From Afifella marina DSM 2698 (GTDB lineage: Bacteria; Pseudomonadota; Alphaproteobacteria; Rhizobiales; Afifellaceae), in contig NZ_FMVW01000001.1 of NCBI RefSeq assembly GCF_900102695.1, positions 496,001 through 560,000 of the forward strand: a stretch of DNA of 64,000 nucleotides, read 5' to 3'. Shown here piece by piece: positions 19,001 to 27,371 of the stretch. Within the stretch, counting starts at the first letter, position 1, and each line of letters starts with the position of its first letter. Below the pieces are notes generated by a model. It saw nothing but the letters and a program-made list of their open reading frames with translations, searched no databases and was not told the origin of the DNA. A program made the position numbers and the translations under genes.

Positions 19001-19975
19001 TCAAGGATGAAGGACGATCTGGCCCGTGGTGCGGCGGGCAGCAAGCGCTCTGTGCGCCTCGGCTGCCTCGGCGAGCGGGAACGTCTGGTTGATGTCGCTG
19101 CGCACGATCCCCTTGCGGATGGCGGCAAAGAGGTTTTCTGCCGTCTCCAGAAGGTCGGCGCGGTCGGCGATGTAGGGAAACACCTGCGGGCGCGACAGCG
19201 CGATGCATTTCGGTGCCAGAACCGCGATGTTGACCGGAGGCACGGCGCCGGATGCGTTGCCGAAGCTGATCAGATGGCCGAACTTCGAGACGGCCTTCAA
19301 GGAGGTCTCGAAGGTGTCCTTGCCGACGCCGTCATAGATGAGGCGGCAGCCCTTGCCGCCGGTGATCTCGGCGACGCGCTCCGCCACATCCTCTTTGGTG
19401 CTGACGATGACATGGTCGGCGCCTGCGTCGGCTGCGAGCTTCGCCTTGGCATCGGAGCCGACCGTGCCGATCACGGTGGCGCCGATGGCTTTCGCCCAGG
19501 CGGTGAGGAGAAGGCCGACGCCGCCGGCCGCCGCATGGACGAGGATCGTATCGTCCGCCGTTGCCACTGCCGTCTTGTGGAGGAGGCGCTCCACCGTCAT
19601 TCCCTTCAGCATGAGGGCTGCGGCCGTATCATCGCTGATGTCGTCGGGAAGCGGCACGAGACGGTCGGCCGGCATCACCCGACGTTCGCTGTAGGAGCCG
19701 GGGGCGGTCGTGACATAGGCGACGCGGTCACCGACCTTCAGCCCTTCAACGCCGGGGCCGAGGCTTTCGACGACGCCGGCCGCCTCCATGCCGGGCGTGC
19801 CCGGCAGCGTCATCATCGGATAAGCGCCCTCGCGCACATAGATGTCGATGAAATTGACGCCGATGGCGGTATGGCGAAGCGCAACCTCGTTTTCGGCGGG
19901 CGTCGGATCCTCGCGCTCGCGCCATTCCAGCACCTCTGGTCCGCCCTTGTCGGTCTGGATGATCGCTTTCGACAT
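19001..19975 (-). CDS. Quinone oxidoreductase-like zinc-independent MDR dehydrogenase
   Basis: A protein of 324 aa of the QOR branch of the medium-chain dehydrogenase family. Features: MSKAIIQTDKGGPEVLEW, the QOR-type substrate region IGVNFIDIYVREGAYP (about residue 45), the NADPH-binding AAAGGVGLLLTAWAKAIGA (about 147) and FGNASGAVPP. No structural zinc cysteine cluster is present. It reduces quinones or activated double bonds with NADPH. Start ATG 19975; the ATG is inside a longer open frame that reaches into the GntR gene and is not used. The gene follows the GntR regulator by 35 bp in the same direction. Confidence 0.88.
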   Translation of the reverse strand: MSKAIIQTDKGGPEVLEWREREDPTPAENEVALRHTAIGVNFIDIYVREGAYPMMTLPGTPGMEAAGVVESLGPGVEGLKVGDRVAYVTTAPGSYSERRVMPADRLVPLPDDISDDTAAALMLKGMTVERLLHKTAVATADDTILVHAAAGGVGLLLTAWAKAIGATVIGTVGSDAKAKLAADAGADHVIVSTKEDVAERVAEITGGKGCRLIYDGVGKDTFETSLKAVSKFGHLISFGNASGAVPPVNIAVLAPKCIALSRPQVFPYIADRADLLETAENLFAAIRKGIVRSDINQTFPLAEAAEAHRALAARRTTGQIVLHP

Positions 19976-20010
19976 GAAAATCCTCTTTTTGCTGTGATCT
20001 TCGGGAGGGC

Positions 20011-20763
20011 TCAGGCTTTGCCCGGCCGCGGCAGGTTCGTCGGGCCCCGGAGGGTCATCGGCGGGTTCCATGCGCCGAGAAGGCGCCATGCGAAACCGAG
20101 ATGCTCGCGCTGAAGATAGGTGAGGCGATCGGCGTCGCGCGCCTTCAAGGCGTTGAGAAGCTCGCTGTGCTCGCCGGCGGCGGCCGTCCATTCCTGCGTG
20201 CTCATCACGGCCAGATAGCGGATGCGATAGAGGCGGATGTTGAGATGGCTGTGCATCTCCATCAGCGTGGAATTGTGGGAGGCCGCGACGATGGCAAGGT
20301 GGAAGCCCTGATTGGCAGCGAAATAGGCGGCCCTGTCCTCCTCGGCGAAGGCGCGCGCCATCACCTTGTCGTAATGGGCGACGCGCAGGAGGTCGGCCTC
20401 GGTTGCTGCACCACAGGCGATGCGCCCCCCGAGCGCTTCGAGCTCGGAATAGACCGCCAGCATTTCCGCGATTTCGGCATCCGTGGAATGGACGACGACC
20501 GCTCCTTTGTTCGGGGTCAGATCGACGAGCCGCTCCATCGCCAGGATCTTGAGCGCATCGCGCAGAGGTGTGCGTGAGACGTTGAGCTCTTCGGCGATGC
20601 GGCGCTCGCGGATGCGCTCGCCGGGCTTCAGGTGATCATGGATTATCAGGTCACGAACATACTCTGCGACCTGTTGGGGCAGGGGCCTCGGCGCCACGCC
20701 ATGGGCGCCGGCCTCGCCATTTCTGCTCGAAGGGAATCGGAGGTCGGAACTGGTCTCGTCCAT
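20011..20763 (-). CDS. GntR-family transcriptional regulator, FadR/FCD subfamily
   Basis: A protein of 250 aa. The winged helix lies at residues ~30-95 (QQVAEYVRDLIIHDHLKPGERI, ERRIAEELNVSRTPLRDALK, GAVV). The FCD ligand-binding domain follows, with metal-ligand histidines in NQGFHLAIV, AAGEHSELL and QREHLGFAW. FCD regulators usually sense small carboxylic acids. It is divergent from the metC/TRAP/dehydrogenase run and probably controls it. Two 12-bp direct repeats in the shared 230-bp region are candidate operators. Confidence 0.92.
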   Translation of the reverse strand: MDETSSDLRFPSSRNGEAGAHGVAPRPLPQQVAEYVRDLIIHDHLKPGERIRERRIAEELNVSRTPLRDALKILAMERLVDLTPNKGAVVVHSTDAEIAEMLAVYSELEALGGRIACGAATEADLLRVAHYDKVMARAFAEEDRAAYFAANQGFHLAIVAASHNSTLMEMHSHLNIRLYRIRYLAVMSTQEWTAAAGEHSELLNALKARDADRLTYLQREHLGFAWRLLGAWNPPMTLRGPTNLPRPGKA

Positions 20764-20919
20764 CTTGCTCTGGCGCTCCTCGTCCTTCTCTCATCCCCGG
20801 CGCCTGAAAGGCGGTTTCTCGCGGCGGGCCAAAGACCGAACGGCTTTCTTTCGGCACGTCCCGCAGCAGATTCTTGTTGCTTCAAACCGGGGGAGCGGAA
20901 TGCTCTGATAGAAGAATGT

Positions 20920-20951
20920 TGGCATACAATATTGACGGATGGCATGCAATA
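20920..20951. promoter_or_regulatory. Direct-repeat operator candidate (GntR/metC intergenic region)
   Basis: TGGCATACAATA (20920-20931) and TGGCATGCAATA (20940-20951) are identical except for one base and begin 20 bp apart, about two helical turns. They lie 42 bp upstream of the metC-like gene and ~157 bp before the divergent GntR gene. The spacing suggests binding of two regulator dimers on one DNA face. No sure -35/-10 pair could be assigned. Confidence 0.5.
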
Positions 20952-20993
20952 CGCCACGCTGGCCTCGTCTGTTCTACTTGAAGCGGAAAGGAC

Positions 20994-22202
20994 ATGATGC
21001 CCGATAGCGGTTCGTCAGGCTCTCAGCCCCGCCCGGAGACGCTCCTGAGCCGGCTCGGCCGGCCGGTCGCCCATCCTGGGCCGGTCAACATGCCGCTGCA
21101 TCGCGCCTCGACCATCGTCTTCGATACGTTGGAAGAACTGGAAGCGGCCAAGAGCGCTCGCTTCGATAAGGGCACTTTGTTTTACGGCCGCTTCGGCACG
21201 CCGGATGTCTTTGCCTTCGAAGAAGCGATCGCTACCCTCTCGGGTGGCTACGGCACCGTCGCCGTCCCGTCCGGTCTCGCCGCCTGCGTGCTGCCGCTCG
21301 TCGCCTTTCTAAAGCCCGGCGATCATGTGCTGGTCACCGACAGTGTCTACGAGCCGGCGCGGACCTCGCTCTCCGCCTTCATCGCCCGCAGCGGTGTCGA
21401 GGTGAGCTATTTCGATCCGCGGGCCGGCGCGGCGATTGCGGAGGCGATGCGGCCCAACACACGCCTCGTCTATCTTGAATCACCGGGATCGCTCACCTTC
21501 GAAATTCAGGACTTGCCGGCGATCGCGGCAGTGGCCCGAGCCCGCGGCGCGCTCACCATGTGCGACAACACCTGGGCATCGCCGCTTTTTCTGAAGCCGC
21601 TCGCACTTGGCGTCGATCTGGTGGTGGAGGCCGCGACCAAATATGTGGTCGGCCACTCGGACGCCATGATCGGTACGGTGACTACGGCGCGCGAGGACCA
21701 TCACCGGCTGCTGCGGCAGGCTGCGAACTGGCTCGGCTACCGCATCTCCCCTGACGACGTCTATCTCGCCGCGCGGGGCTTGCGCACGCTCGGCGTGCGG
21801 CTGGAACGGCATTACCGCACGGGGCTCGCTCTTGCCGAATGGCTGGAGAGCCAGCCGCAGGTGCGACGCGTCCTGCATCCCGCCCTTGCCTCCCATCCTG
21901 ATCATGCCCTTTGGCGCCGAGACTTTTCCGGTGCTTCGGGCCTCTTTGCCATCGAGCTCGACACCACCAAGGCCGGTGCGACCGTCTTCGTGGAAGCGCT
22001 GCAGCTCTTTTCCCAGGGCTTCTCCTGGGGCGGCTTTGAAAGCCTCGCCCTCCTCACCGATCCGGGACATGCCCGCACGGCGACGCGCTGGGAGGCCGAG
22101 GGCAGTCTCGTGCGTCTCTATGCGGGGCTGGAGGACGCAGACGACCTGAAGGCGGATCTCAGATCCGGTCTCGACCGGTTCGATGTCTTCACCCGCGGGT
22201 AG
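20994..22202 (+). CDS. metC: Cystathionine beta-lyase-type PLP enzyme
   Basis: A protein of 402 aa (a second ATG follows at once) of the Cys/Met metabolism PLP family. The cofactor phosphate-binding LFYGRFGTPDVFAFEEAI and the Schiff-base lysine in EAATKYVVGHSDAMIGTV are conserved, as are YLESPGSLTFEIQDL and the C-terminal SLVRLYAGLED. Family members cleave C-S bonds of cystathionine, cystine or cysteine conjugates. Here it heads a transport/dehydrogenase run rather than a methionine operon, so a C-S lyase role on an imported substrate is possible. Gene symbol reflects family, not proven role. Confidence 0.85.
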   Translation: MMPDSGSSGSQPRPETLLSRLGRPVAHPGPVNMPLHRASTIVFDTLEELEAAKSARFDKGTLFYGRFGTPDVFAFEEAIATLSGGYGTVAVPSGLAACVLPLVAFLKPGDHVLVTDSVYEPARTSLSAFIARSGVEVSYFDPRAGAAIAEAMRPNTRLVYLESPGSLTFEIQDLPAIAAVARARGALTMCDNTWASPLFLKPLALGVDLVVEAATKYVVGHSDAMIGTVTTAREDHHRLLRQAANWLGYRISPDDVYLAARGLRTLGVRLERHYRTGLALAEWLESQPQVRRVLHPALASHPDHALWRRDFSGASGLFAIELDTTKAGATVFVEALQLFSQGFSWGGFESLALLTDPGHARTATRWEAEGSLVRLYAGLEDADDLKADLRSGLDRFDVFTRG

Positions 22203-22259
22203 CGGCGCCGGGGCTTTCCGCTCCGGTCCGTCTGCCTGCCATAAGCAAAGGGGAACGTG

Positions 22260-23261
22260 ATGAAGACAGGAATTGCAGCGTACGGAGCACGGCTCGCAGC
22301 CGCCGTCGTTCTCGGCGCGGGAGTGCTCCTCTCAGCGGCGCCGAGCCGGGCGGCTGAGAACCTCGAATGGGCCGCCGGCTCGCCGGGCGGCAGCTGGTTC
22401 ACGATCGTGACGGGCCTTGCCAACATCGTCATGGAGGAGAACCCGGATATCAAAATCCGCGTCGTGCCGGGTGGCGGTCGCGACAACCCCACGCGCATCG
22501 AGAGCGGTATCAGCCAGATGGGCATGGGCATCGATTTTCTCGCCGCCGCGGCGATGAAGGGCGAAGACCCTTATGACCGCAAGCACGAGACTCTGCGCTC
22601 GCTTGGCGGCACCTGGGCGCCGGCGGAGTTCCACGTCATCGTCGCATCAGATGACGAGCGTCCACTTGCCGAGATCCTCGCCGATCCGAAAATCCGCATC
22701 GGCACTTCGCCGCGTGCCACCTCGGAGGAGCTGACGCTGCAGCGGGCGCTCGCTTTCTACGACAATTCCTCCGAAAAGATCTCCGAGGCGGGCGGGACGC
22801 TCATCAACGGCACCTACACGCAGCTCATCTCCGCCTTTCAGGACGGACAGATCGACGTCCTTTGGGGCGCGGGTAGCGCGCCGACAGGGATTGCGTTGGA
22901 GACCGAGACCGGCCGCCGCGACGCGCGGCTCGTGCCCTTCGGCGACGATCTGATGACCTACCTCTCCGACACCTATGGCTACGGCAGGGGCACGATCCCC
23001 GCCGGGTCGTACGAAAAGCTGCAGGCGGGCGAGGGCGATGTCCCCGTCACCACCATGGAAGCGCTCATCCTGATGTCCTCGAATGTGTCGGAGGACACCG
23101 CCTACACGATCACCAAGACGCTGATCGAGAACCGCGACCGCTTCGGCAACATCTACAAGGTGCTGGGCCGGTACGATCCGAGCGTGGCCTGGAAGAACCA
23201 GCCGGTGCCGCTGCATCCGGGCGCCGAGAAGGCGTACAAGGAACTCGGCTTCATGAAATGA
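22260..23261 (+). CDS. TAXI-family TRAP transporter solute-binding protein
   Basis: About 333 aa. Start ATG 22260 with GGGGA 7 nt upstream; the GTG directly before it is an alternative. A signal peptide ends near SRA-A. The mature start LEWAAGSPGGSWFTIVTGLA is the TAXI-type binding motif, followed by RVVPGGGRDNPTRIESG. It delivers a substrate, in this family often glutamate-like dicarboxylates or amino acids, to the fused TRAP permease encoded next. A 9-bp hairpin separates the two genes. Confidence 0.9.
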   Translation: MKTGIAAYGARLAAAVVLGAGVLLSAAPSRAAENLEWAAGSPGGSWFTIVTGLANIVMEENPDIKIRVVPGGGRDNPTRIESGISQMGMGIDFLAAAAMKGEDPYDRKHETLRSLGGTWAPAEFHVIVASDDERPLAEILADPKIRIGTSPRATSEELTLQRALAFYDNSSEKISEAGGTLINGTYTQLISAFQDGQIDVLWGAGSAPTGIALETETGRRDARLVPFGDDLMTYLSDTYGYGRGTIPAGSYEKLQAGEGDVPVTTMEALILMSSNVSEDTAYTITKTLIENRDRFGNIYKVLGRYDPSVAWKNQPVPLHPGAEKAYKELGFMK

Positions 23262-23268
23262 CCACCCG

Positions 23269-23293
23269 GGAGCGCCCACGCCCCGGGCGCTCC
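23269..23293 (+). terminator. Intercistronic hairpin after the TAXI binding-protein gene
   Basis: GGAGCGCCC (23269-23277) pairs perfectly with GGGCGCTCC (23285-23293) over a 7-nt loop, 7 bp after the stop codon. No T-run, so partial termination or mRNA protection is likely. Confidence 0.65.
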
Positions 23294-23317
23294 TGCTACG
23301 CAGCGGAGTGGTGAAGC

Positions 23318-25231
23318 ATGCGTGACCTCAAAGGACCGATCGGCATCGCTGTCGCCGTCTGGCTGGCCGCGATGGCGGCCCTGCACTTCTATTTCACGGG
23401 CTTCGGCTTTCCAGAGCCGTTGAAGCTCGCGAGCCTGCACCTCATGTTTGCGGTGCCGCCGATTTTCCTGCTCTACCCTGCTTTCAAGAACTCGCCGCGC
23501 CATCGCCCGAGCGTTGTGGACGGCATGTTCGCCGTCGCGGCCTTTCTGCCGAGCCTTTATATCTATCTCGACCCCGGCCGGGTCTACGACCGGAGCGCTT
23601 TCATCGATCCGCCGACGCTTCTGGAGACGGTGCTCGGCACCATCCTCGTCGTCCTGATCCTGGAGGCGGTGCGGCGCGCGCTCTCCATTGCGCTCTCGAT
23701 CCTGACCGGCCTCGTCATCCTTTATATGTTCATCTGCGATCTTCTGCCCGGCGTCTGGTACTACCGCGACCTACCGTACAATCAGATCATCGACATCCTC
23801 TATCTGATGAACGGCAGTGGCCTTTACGGCCAGCTCACCGGTATTTCTGCGACCATCGTCGCAGCCTTCCTCGTCTTCGGCGCATTTCTGCAGACAAGCG
23901 GTATGGGCCGGCTCTTCATGCATCTCGGCACCTTCCTCGCCGGGCGCTACAAGGGAGGACCGGCGAAAGTCGTCGTGGTGGAATCCGGCCTCTTCGGCAT
24001 GACGAGCGGTTCCTCCGTCGCCAATGTCGTTGTCACCGGCTCCGTCACCATCCCGGAGATGAAGCGCATGGGCTTCCCGCCGGCGATGGCCGGCGGCATC
24101 GAGGCGGCGGCAAGCGTCGGTGGTCTCATCATGCCGCCGATCATGGGCGCCGCGGCCTTCGTGATGGCCGAGATGATCTCGGTGCCATACGTGGACATCA
24201 TCTCCGCCGCCTTCATTGGCGCCGTCCTCTATTATCTCGGCATCTTCGTCGCCGTGCACTTCCAGTCGAAGCGGCTCGGCATCGCCTCGCTGCCGAAGCA
24301 CGAGATAGCCACCTTCCGGGACGTTCTTTTCGACGTGCACTTCGTCATCCCGATCGTCGTGCTGCTGACGTTGATGACGATGCATTTCTCGCCGTATTTT
24401 TCGGCCTTCTGGGCAACGGTCGCCGTCGTCGTCAGCGCCTGGTTGCGCACGCATACGCGCATGGGGCCGATGAAGATCTGGACGGCGCTCGTCAATGCCG
24501 GGCGAACGATCTGTGTCATCGCTGTCGCCGTTACGGCTGCCGGCATCATCACCGCAGCCCTCACAAATACCGGGCTCCTGCTCGCCTTCACCGGCATCAT
24601 CAAGGACCTGGCCGGGGATTCCCTCTTCCTGCTCGTCGTGCTGGTGGCGATCAGCTGCCTGTTCCTCGGCATGGGGGTGCCGACCACGCCCGCCTACATC
24701 ATCACCGCGGCCATCGGAGCGCCGATCATCGCCGAGCACGGCGTGGCGCCACTCCTGTCGATCCATCTCTTCGTGCTGTATTTCGCGGTCCTTGCCGACG
24801 CGACGCCGCCAGTCGCGGCCGCCTCCTATGCGGCTGCGGCGATTGCGGGAGCCAATCCGATCATGACCGGATTCCATGCCTTCCGCATGGCCGTCGGCGG
24901 TTTCATCGTCGGCATCGCCTTTATCTACGAGCCTGCGATCACGCTTGATGGTTCGCTCTACGAGATCGTCACCGCTACGGCGGCGATCGCCAGCGGCATC
25001 GTGCTGATCAGCCTCGGCTATGTCGGCTACACCGACGGCCGCCTGCCGTTGTGGCTGCGTGGGCTCCTGATCGTGGCCGGCATCGGCTGCGCGCTCCTGC
25101 ACACGGTGCCGGAGCTCTATCGCAGCCTCTTCGGCTTTGCCCTCGTCGCCACCGTCATCCTTGGAGGGCGGCGCTATTTCGCCGTCACGGCCGAGCGCAA
25201 GCCTGCCTCCGAACTCGGAAACGAAGCTTAG
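23318..25231 (+). CDS. Fused TRAP transporter permease (DctQM-type, TAXI partner)
   Basis: A protein of 637 aa with many membrane segments. The N-terminal ~170 residues correspond to the small DctQ-like part, and the rest to the large DctM part: VESGLFGMTSGSSVANVVVTG, GGIEAAASVGGLIMPPIMG and the second-repeat LGMGVPTTPAYIITAAIG and FAVLADATPPVAAASYAAAA. These are the duplicated hairpin regions of the elevator transport domain; uptake is driven by sodium or proton gradient. ATG 23318 has GGAG 13 nt upstream. The first of several tightly packed genes after the hairpin. Confidence 0.93.
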   Translation: MRDLKGPIGIAVAVWLAAMAALHFYFTGFGFPEPLKLASLHLMFAVPPIFLLYPAFKNSPRHRPSVVDGMFAVAAFLPSLYIYLDPGRVYDRSAFIDPPTLLETVLGTILVVLILEAVRRALSIALSILTGLVILYMFICDLLPGVWYYRDLPYNQIIDILYLMNGSGLYGQLTGISATIVAAFLVFGAFLQTSGMGRLFMHLGTFLAGRYKGGPAKVVVVESGLFGMTSGSSVANVVVTGSVTIPEMKRMGFPPAMAGGIEAAASVGGLIMPPIMGAAAFVMAEMISVPYVDIISAAFIGAVLYYLGIFVAVHFQSKRLGIASLPKHEIATFRDVLFDVHFVIPIVVLLTLMTMHFSPYFSAFWATVAVVVSAWLRTHTRMGPMKIWTALVNAGRTICVIAVAVTAAGIITAALTNTGLLLAFTGIIKDLAGDSLFLLVVLVAISCLFLGMGVPTTPAYIITAAIGAPIIAEHGVAPLLSIHLFVLYFAVLADATPPVAAASYAAAAIAGANPIMTGFHAFRMAVGGFIVGIAFIYEPAITLDGSLYEIVTATAAIASGIVLISLGYVGYTDGRLPLWLRGLLIVAGIGCALLHTVPELYRSLFGFALVATVILGGRRYFAVTAERKPASELGNEA

Positions 25232-25240
25232 GTGAATTCA

Positions 25241-25954
25241 ATGGACAGAAAGAAAACCTATTACGGTGTCTCCGTCGGCATCCTGATGGTGCATTCCTAT
25301 TTCCGCCGCTACATGGGCGATATCGGCCATGCCGGCACCTGGAACTTCCCGGTGCAGTACAAGGTGGTGACGGGCGCGGTGCCGTCGATGATGACGGACT
25401 TGCACAATTCGAGCCTGCTTGAGCCCTTCAAGAAGGCAGCGGACGAGCTTATCGAGGCCGGCGTCGACGGCATCACCACGACCTGCGGCTTCCTGTCGAT
25501 CTATCAGCGCGAGCTCGCCGATTATTGCAGCGTGCCGGTGGCGACGAGCAGCCTCCTGCAGGTGCCGATGGTCGAGCGTATGCTTCCGACCGGCAAGAAG
25601 GTCGGTATCCTCACCTACAATGGCGAGGTGCTGAACGGACCTTATCTCGAGGCAGTCGGCGTCGATCCGGCAACGCCCGTCGGCGGCATGCCGCAGACGT
25701 CCAATTTCGTGCGCTGGATCCGGGAGGGCGACAACTCCGTCACCTTCGAGACGTTGCGCGGCGAGGTCGTGGCGACGGCGGAGAAGTTCCTCGCCGACCA
25801 CCCGGATGTCGGTGCTCTGGTGCTCGAATGCACCAATCTCGCGCCATTCACCGCCGACATCGCCGATCGTCTCGGCATTCCGGTCTACGACACGGTGTCG
25901 ATGGTGAACCTCTTCCATGCCGGGCTGCGGCCACGCCGTTACGTGCAAGACTGA
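25241..25954 (+). CDS. Aspartate/glutamate/hydantoin racemase family protein
   Basis: About 237 aa. ATG 25241 is preferred (AGGTG 6 nt upstream) over the in-frame GTG 25232. The two catalytic cysteines of the family are seen in GITTTCGFLSIYQ and LVLECTNLAPFTADIA, with a phosphate/carboxylate-binding TYNGEVLN between. Family members racemise amino acids or hydantoins without cofactor, or isomerise maleate. Its position between an importer and a D-amino-acid-type dehydrogenase suggests supply of the enantiomer used by the dehydrogenase; this is inference. Confidence 0.82.
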   Translation: MDRKKTYYGVSVGILMVHSYFRRYMGDIGHAGTWNFPVQYKVVTGAVPSMMTDLHNSSLLEPFKKAADELIEAGVDGITTTCGFLSIYQRELADYCSVPVATSSLLQVPMVERMLPTGKKVGILTYNGEVLNGPYLEAVGVDPATPVGGMPQTSNFVRWIREGDNSVTFETLRGEVVATAEKFLADHPDVGALVLECTNLAPFTADIADRLGIPVYDTVSMVNLFHAGLRPRRYVQD

Positions 25955-25957
25955 GCC

Positions 25958-27076
25958 GTGAGCGGCGTGCGTTCCACACAATGGGCAGTGATCGGCGGCG
26001 GCATTGTCGGTGCCGCCATCGCCTATGGGCTCGCCCGCGCCGGCGAAAAGCCGCTCCTTCTTGACGAGGGCGATGTCGCGCATCGGGCGGCCCGCGGCAA
26101 TCTCGGCAATGTCTGGGTGCAAGGGAAGGGGGCCGCTCTCCCTCCCTATGCCGATCTCAGCCGCCGCGCAGCCAATGACTGGGCCGCCTTCGCCGAAGAA
26201 CTCGAGAAGGTGACGGACATCGACGTGCACTTCCGCCGGCCGGGCGCCTTCTTTCTCTGCTTTTCGCCAGAAGAGCTTGAGAAGCGCGGCGCCATGATGG
26301 CGCGCCTCAATGATGCCGCCACGGTGAAGAGCCGGTTCGAGGTGTTGGAGGGCGACGAGCTGAGGCGGCGGCTGCCGGCGGCTGGTCCCGCGCTTGCCGG
26401 CGCCATCTTCTCGCCCGATGATGGCACTGCTAACCCCTTGCGGCTCTTGCGCGCCCTGATCCAAGGCACGGTCGCCCTCGGCGGTGAATACCTTCCCTGC
26501 CGAAGGGCGGAGAATATCACCTTCACCGGAAATGGCGTCGAGATCGCGACGGCGATGGGCTCCGTGCGGGCGGAGCGGGTGGTGCTCGCCGCCGGCCTCG
26601 GCAATGCCCGGCTTGCCCCTCTTCTGGGTCTCGACGCGCCGGTGCGCCCGGTCCGCGGCCAGATTCTCGTGACAGAAAAGGTCCGGCCCTTCCTGGATTG
26701 CGGCACCAATTTCGTCCGCCAGACGGTGGAAGGCGGCTGCGTCTTCGGGGAATCCTCCGAGGAGGCTGGCTTCGACGAGGGAACGACGCTGCCGGTGCTG
26801 CGGGAGACCGCTGCGCGGGCCGTTGCCGCCTTTCCGCTCCTGCGCCACGTTCAGGTGGTTCGCGCCTGGGGCGCGCTCCGGATCATGAGCCCCGACGGCG
26901 CGCCGATCTACCAACAGACGCAGGATGGCCGCGCCTTCCTCGTCAGTGTCCACAGCGGCGTGACGCTCTCCTCCTTTCATGCCGGGCCGCTGGTGGAGAC
27001 CCTCATGGGCGAAGGTTTCTCGACTCCCGCCTACCATCCCTTCTCGCCGGAGCGCTTCCATGTTCAGGCGGCTTGA
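25958..27076 (+). CDS. FAD-dependent DAO-family dehydrogenase, beta subunit (locus 1)
   Basis: A protein of 372 aa from GTG 25958, 3 bp after the racemase stop. The FAD-binding motif is VIGGGIVGAAIAYGLARAG at the N-terminus, a second flavin contact lies in VVLAAGLGNARLAPLLG, and the C-terminal part shows RAWGALRIMSPDGAPIYQ. The family includes D-amino acid dehydrogenases, sarcosine oxidase beta and the beta subunits of D-hydroxyproline dehydrogenase and opine oxidases. The next two genes encode its expected 2Fe-2S and FAD/NAD partners. Overlaps the following gene by 17 bp. Confidence 0.88.
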   Translation: MSGVRSTQWAVIGGGIVGAAIAYGLARAGEKPLLLDEGDVAHRAARGNLGNVWVQGKGAALPPYADLSRRAANDWAAFAEELEKVTDIDVHFRRPGAFFLCFSPEELEKRGAMMARLNDAATVKSRFEVLEGDELRRRLPAAGPALAGAIFSPDDGTANPLRLLRALIQGTVALGGEYLPCRRAENITFTGNGVEIATAMGSVRAERVVLAAGLGNARLAPLLGLDAPVRPVRGQILVTEKVRPFLDCGTNFVRQTVEGGCVFGESSEEAGFDEGTTLPVLRETAARAVAAFPLLRHVQVVRAWGALRIMSPDGAPIYQQTQDGRAFLVSVHSGVTLSSFHAGPLVETLMGEGFSTPAYHPFSPERFHVQAA

Positions 27077-27371
27077 GACAGGCGCCCGCGGGCGCGTCAC
27101 GGTCAATGTCGACGGGCGTCCGGTGGAGATGGAGGAGGGCGCCAACCTTGCCGCCGCTCTTCTGGAGGCCGGCTTCTCGCCGTTTCGCACCACGCCGGCG
27201 AGCGGCGCACCGCGCGAACCTTATTGCATGATGGGCGTGTGCTTCGACTGCCTCGCGATCGTCGATAACGTTCCGAACCGACAGACCTGTCTGGAGAGGG
27301 TCCGCGCCGGCATGACGGTCGAGATCCAGGACGGGGCGGCGGCCGTCGCTAAGGCGGAGGAGGAGCTTTGA
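27060..27371 (+). CDS. (2Fe-2S) gamma subunit of amine dehydrogenase (locus 1)
   Basis: A protein of 103 aa with a plant-type ferredoxin fold. The four cluster ligands follow C-x4-C-x2-C-x12-C (YCMMGVCFDC ... QTC). The N-terminal VTVNVDGRPVEMEEGANLAAALL is the standard beta-grasp start. It carries electrons between the two flavoprotein subunits. Start ATG 27060 lies inside the previous gene, and its stop overlaps the TTG start of the next, so expression of the three subunits is coupled. Confidence 0.9.
   Translation: MFRRLETGARGRVTVNVDGRPVEMEEGANLAAALLEAGFSPFRTTPASGAPREPYCMMGVCFDCLAIVDNVPNRQTCLERVRAGMTVEIQDGAAAVAKAEEEL

Noticed and set aside
20764-20993. SAM or other riboswitch upstream of the metC-like gene
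   Set aside because: No aptamer-like conserved core; the region is short and explained by the direct-repeat operator and promoters.
25238-27193. A 651-codon frame antisense to the racemase and dehydrogenase genes
   Set aside because: Covers two real genes with motifs on the plus strand and shows no domain of its own.
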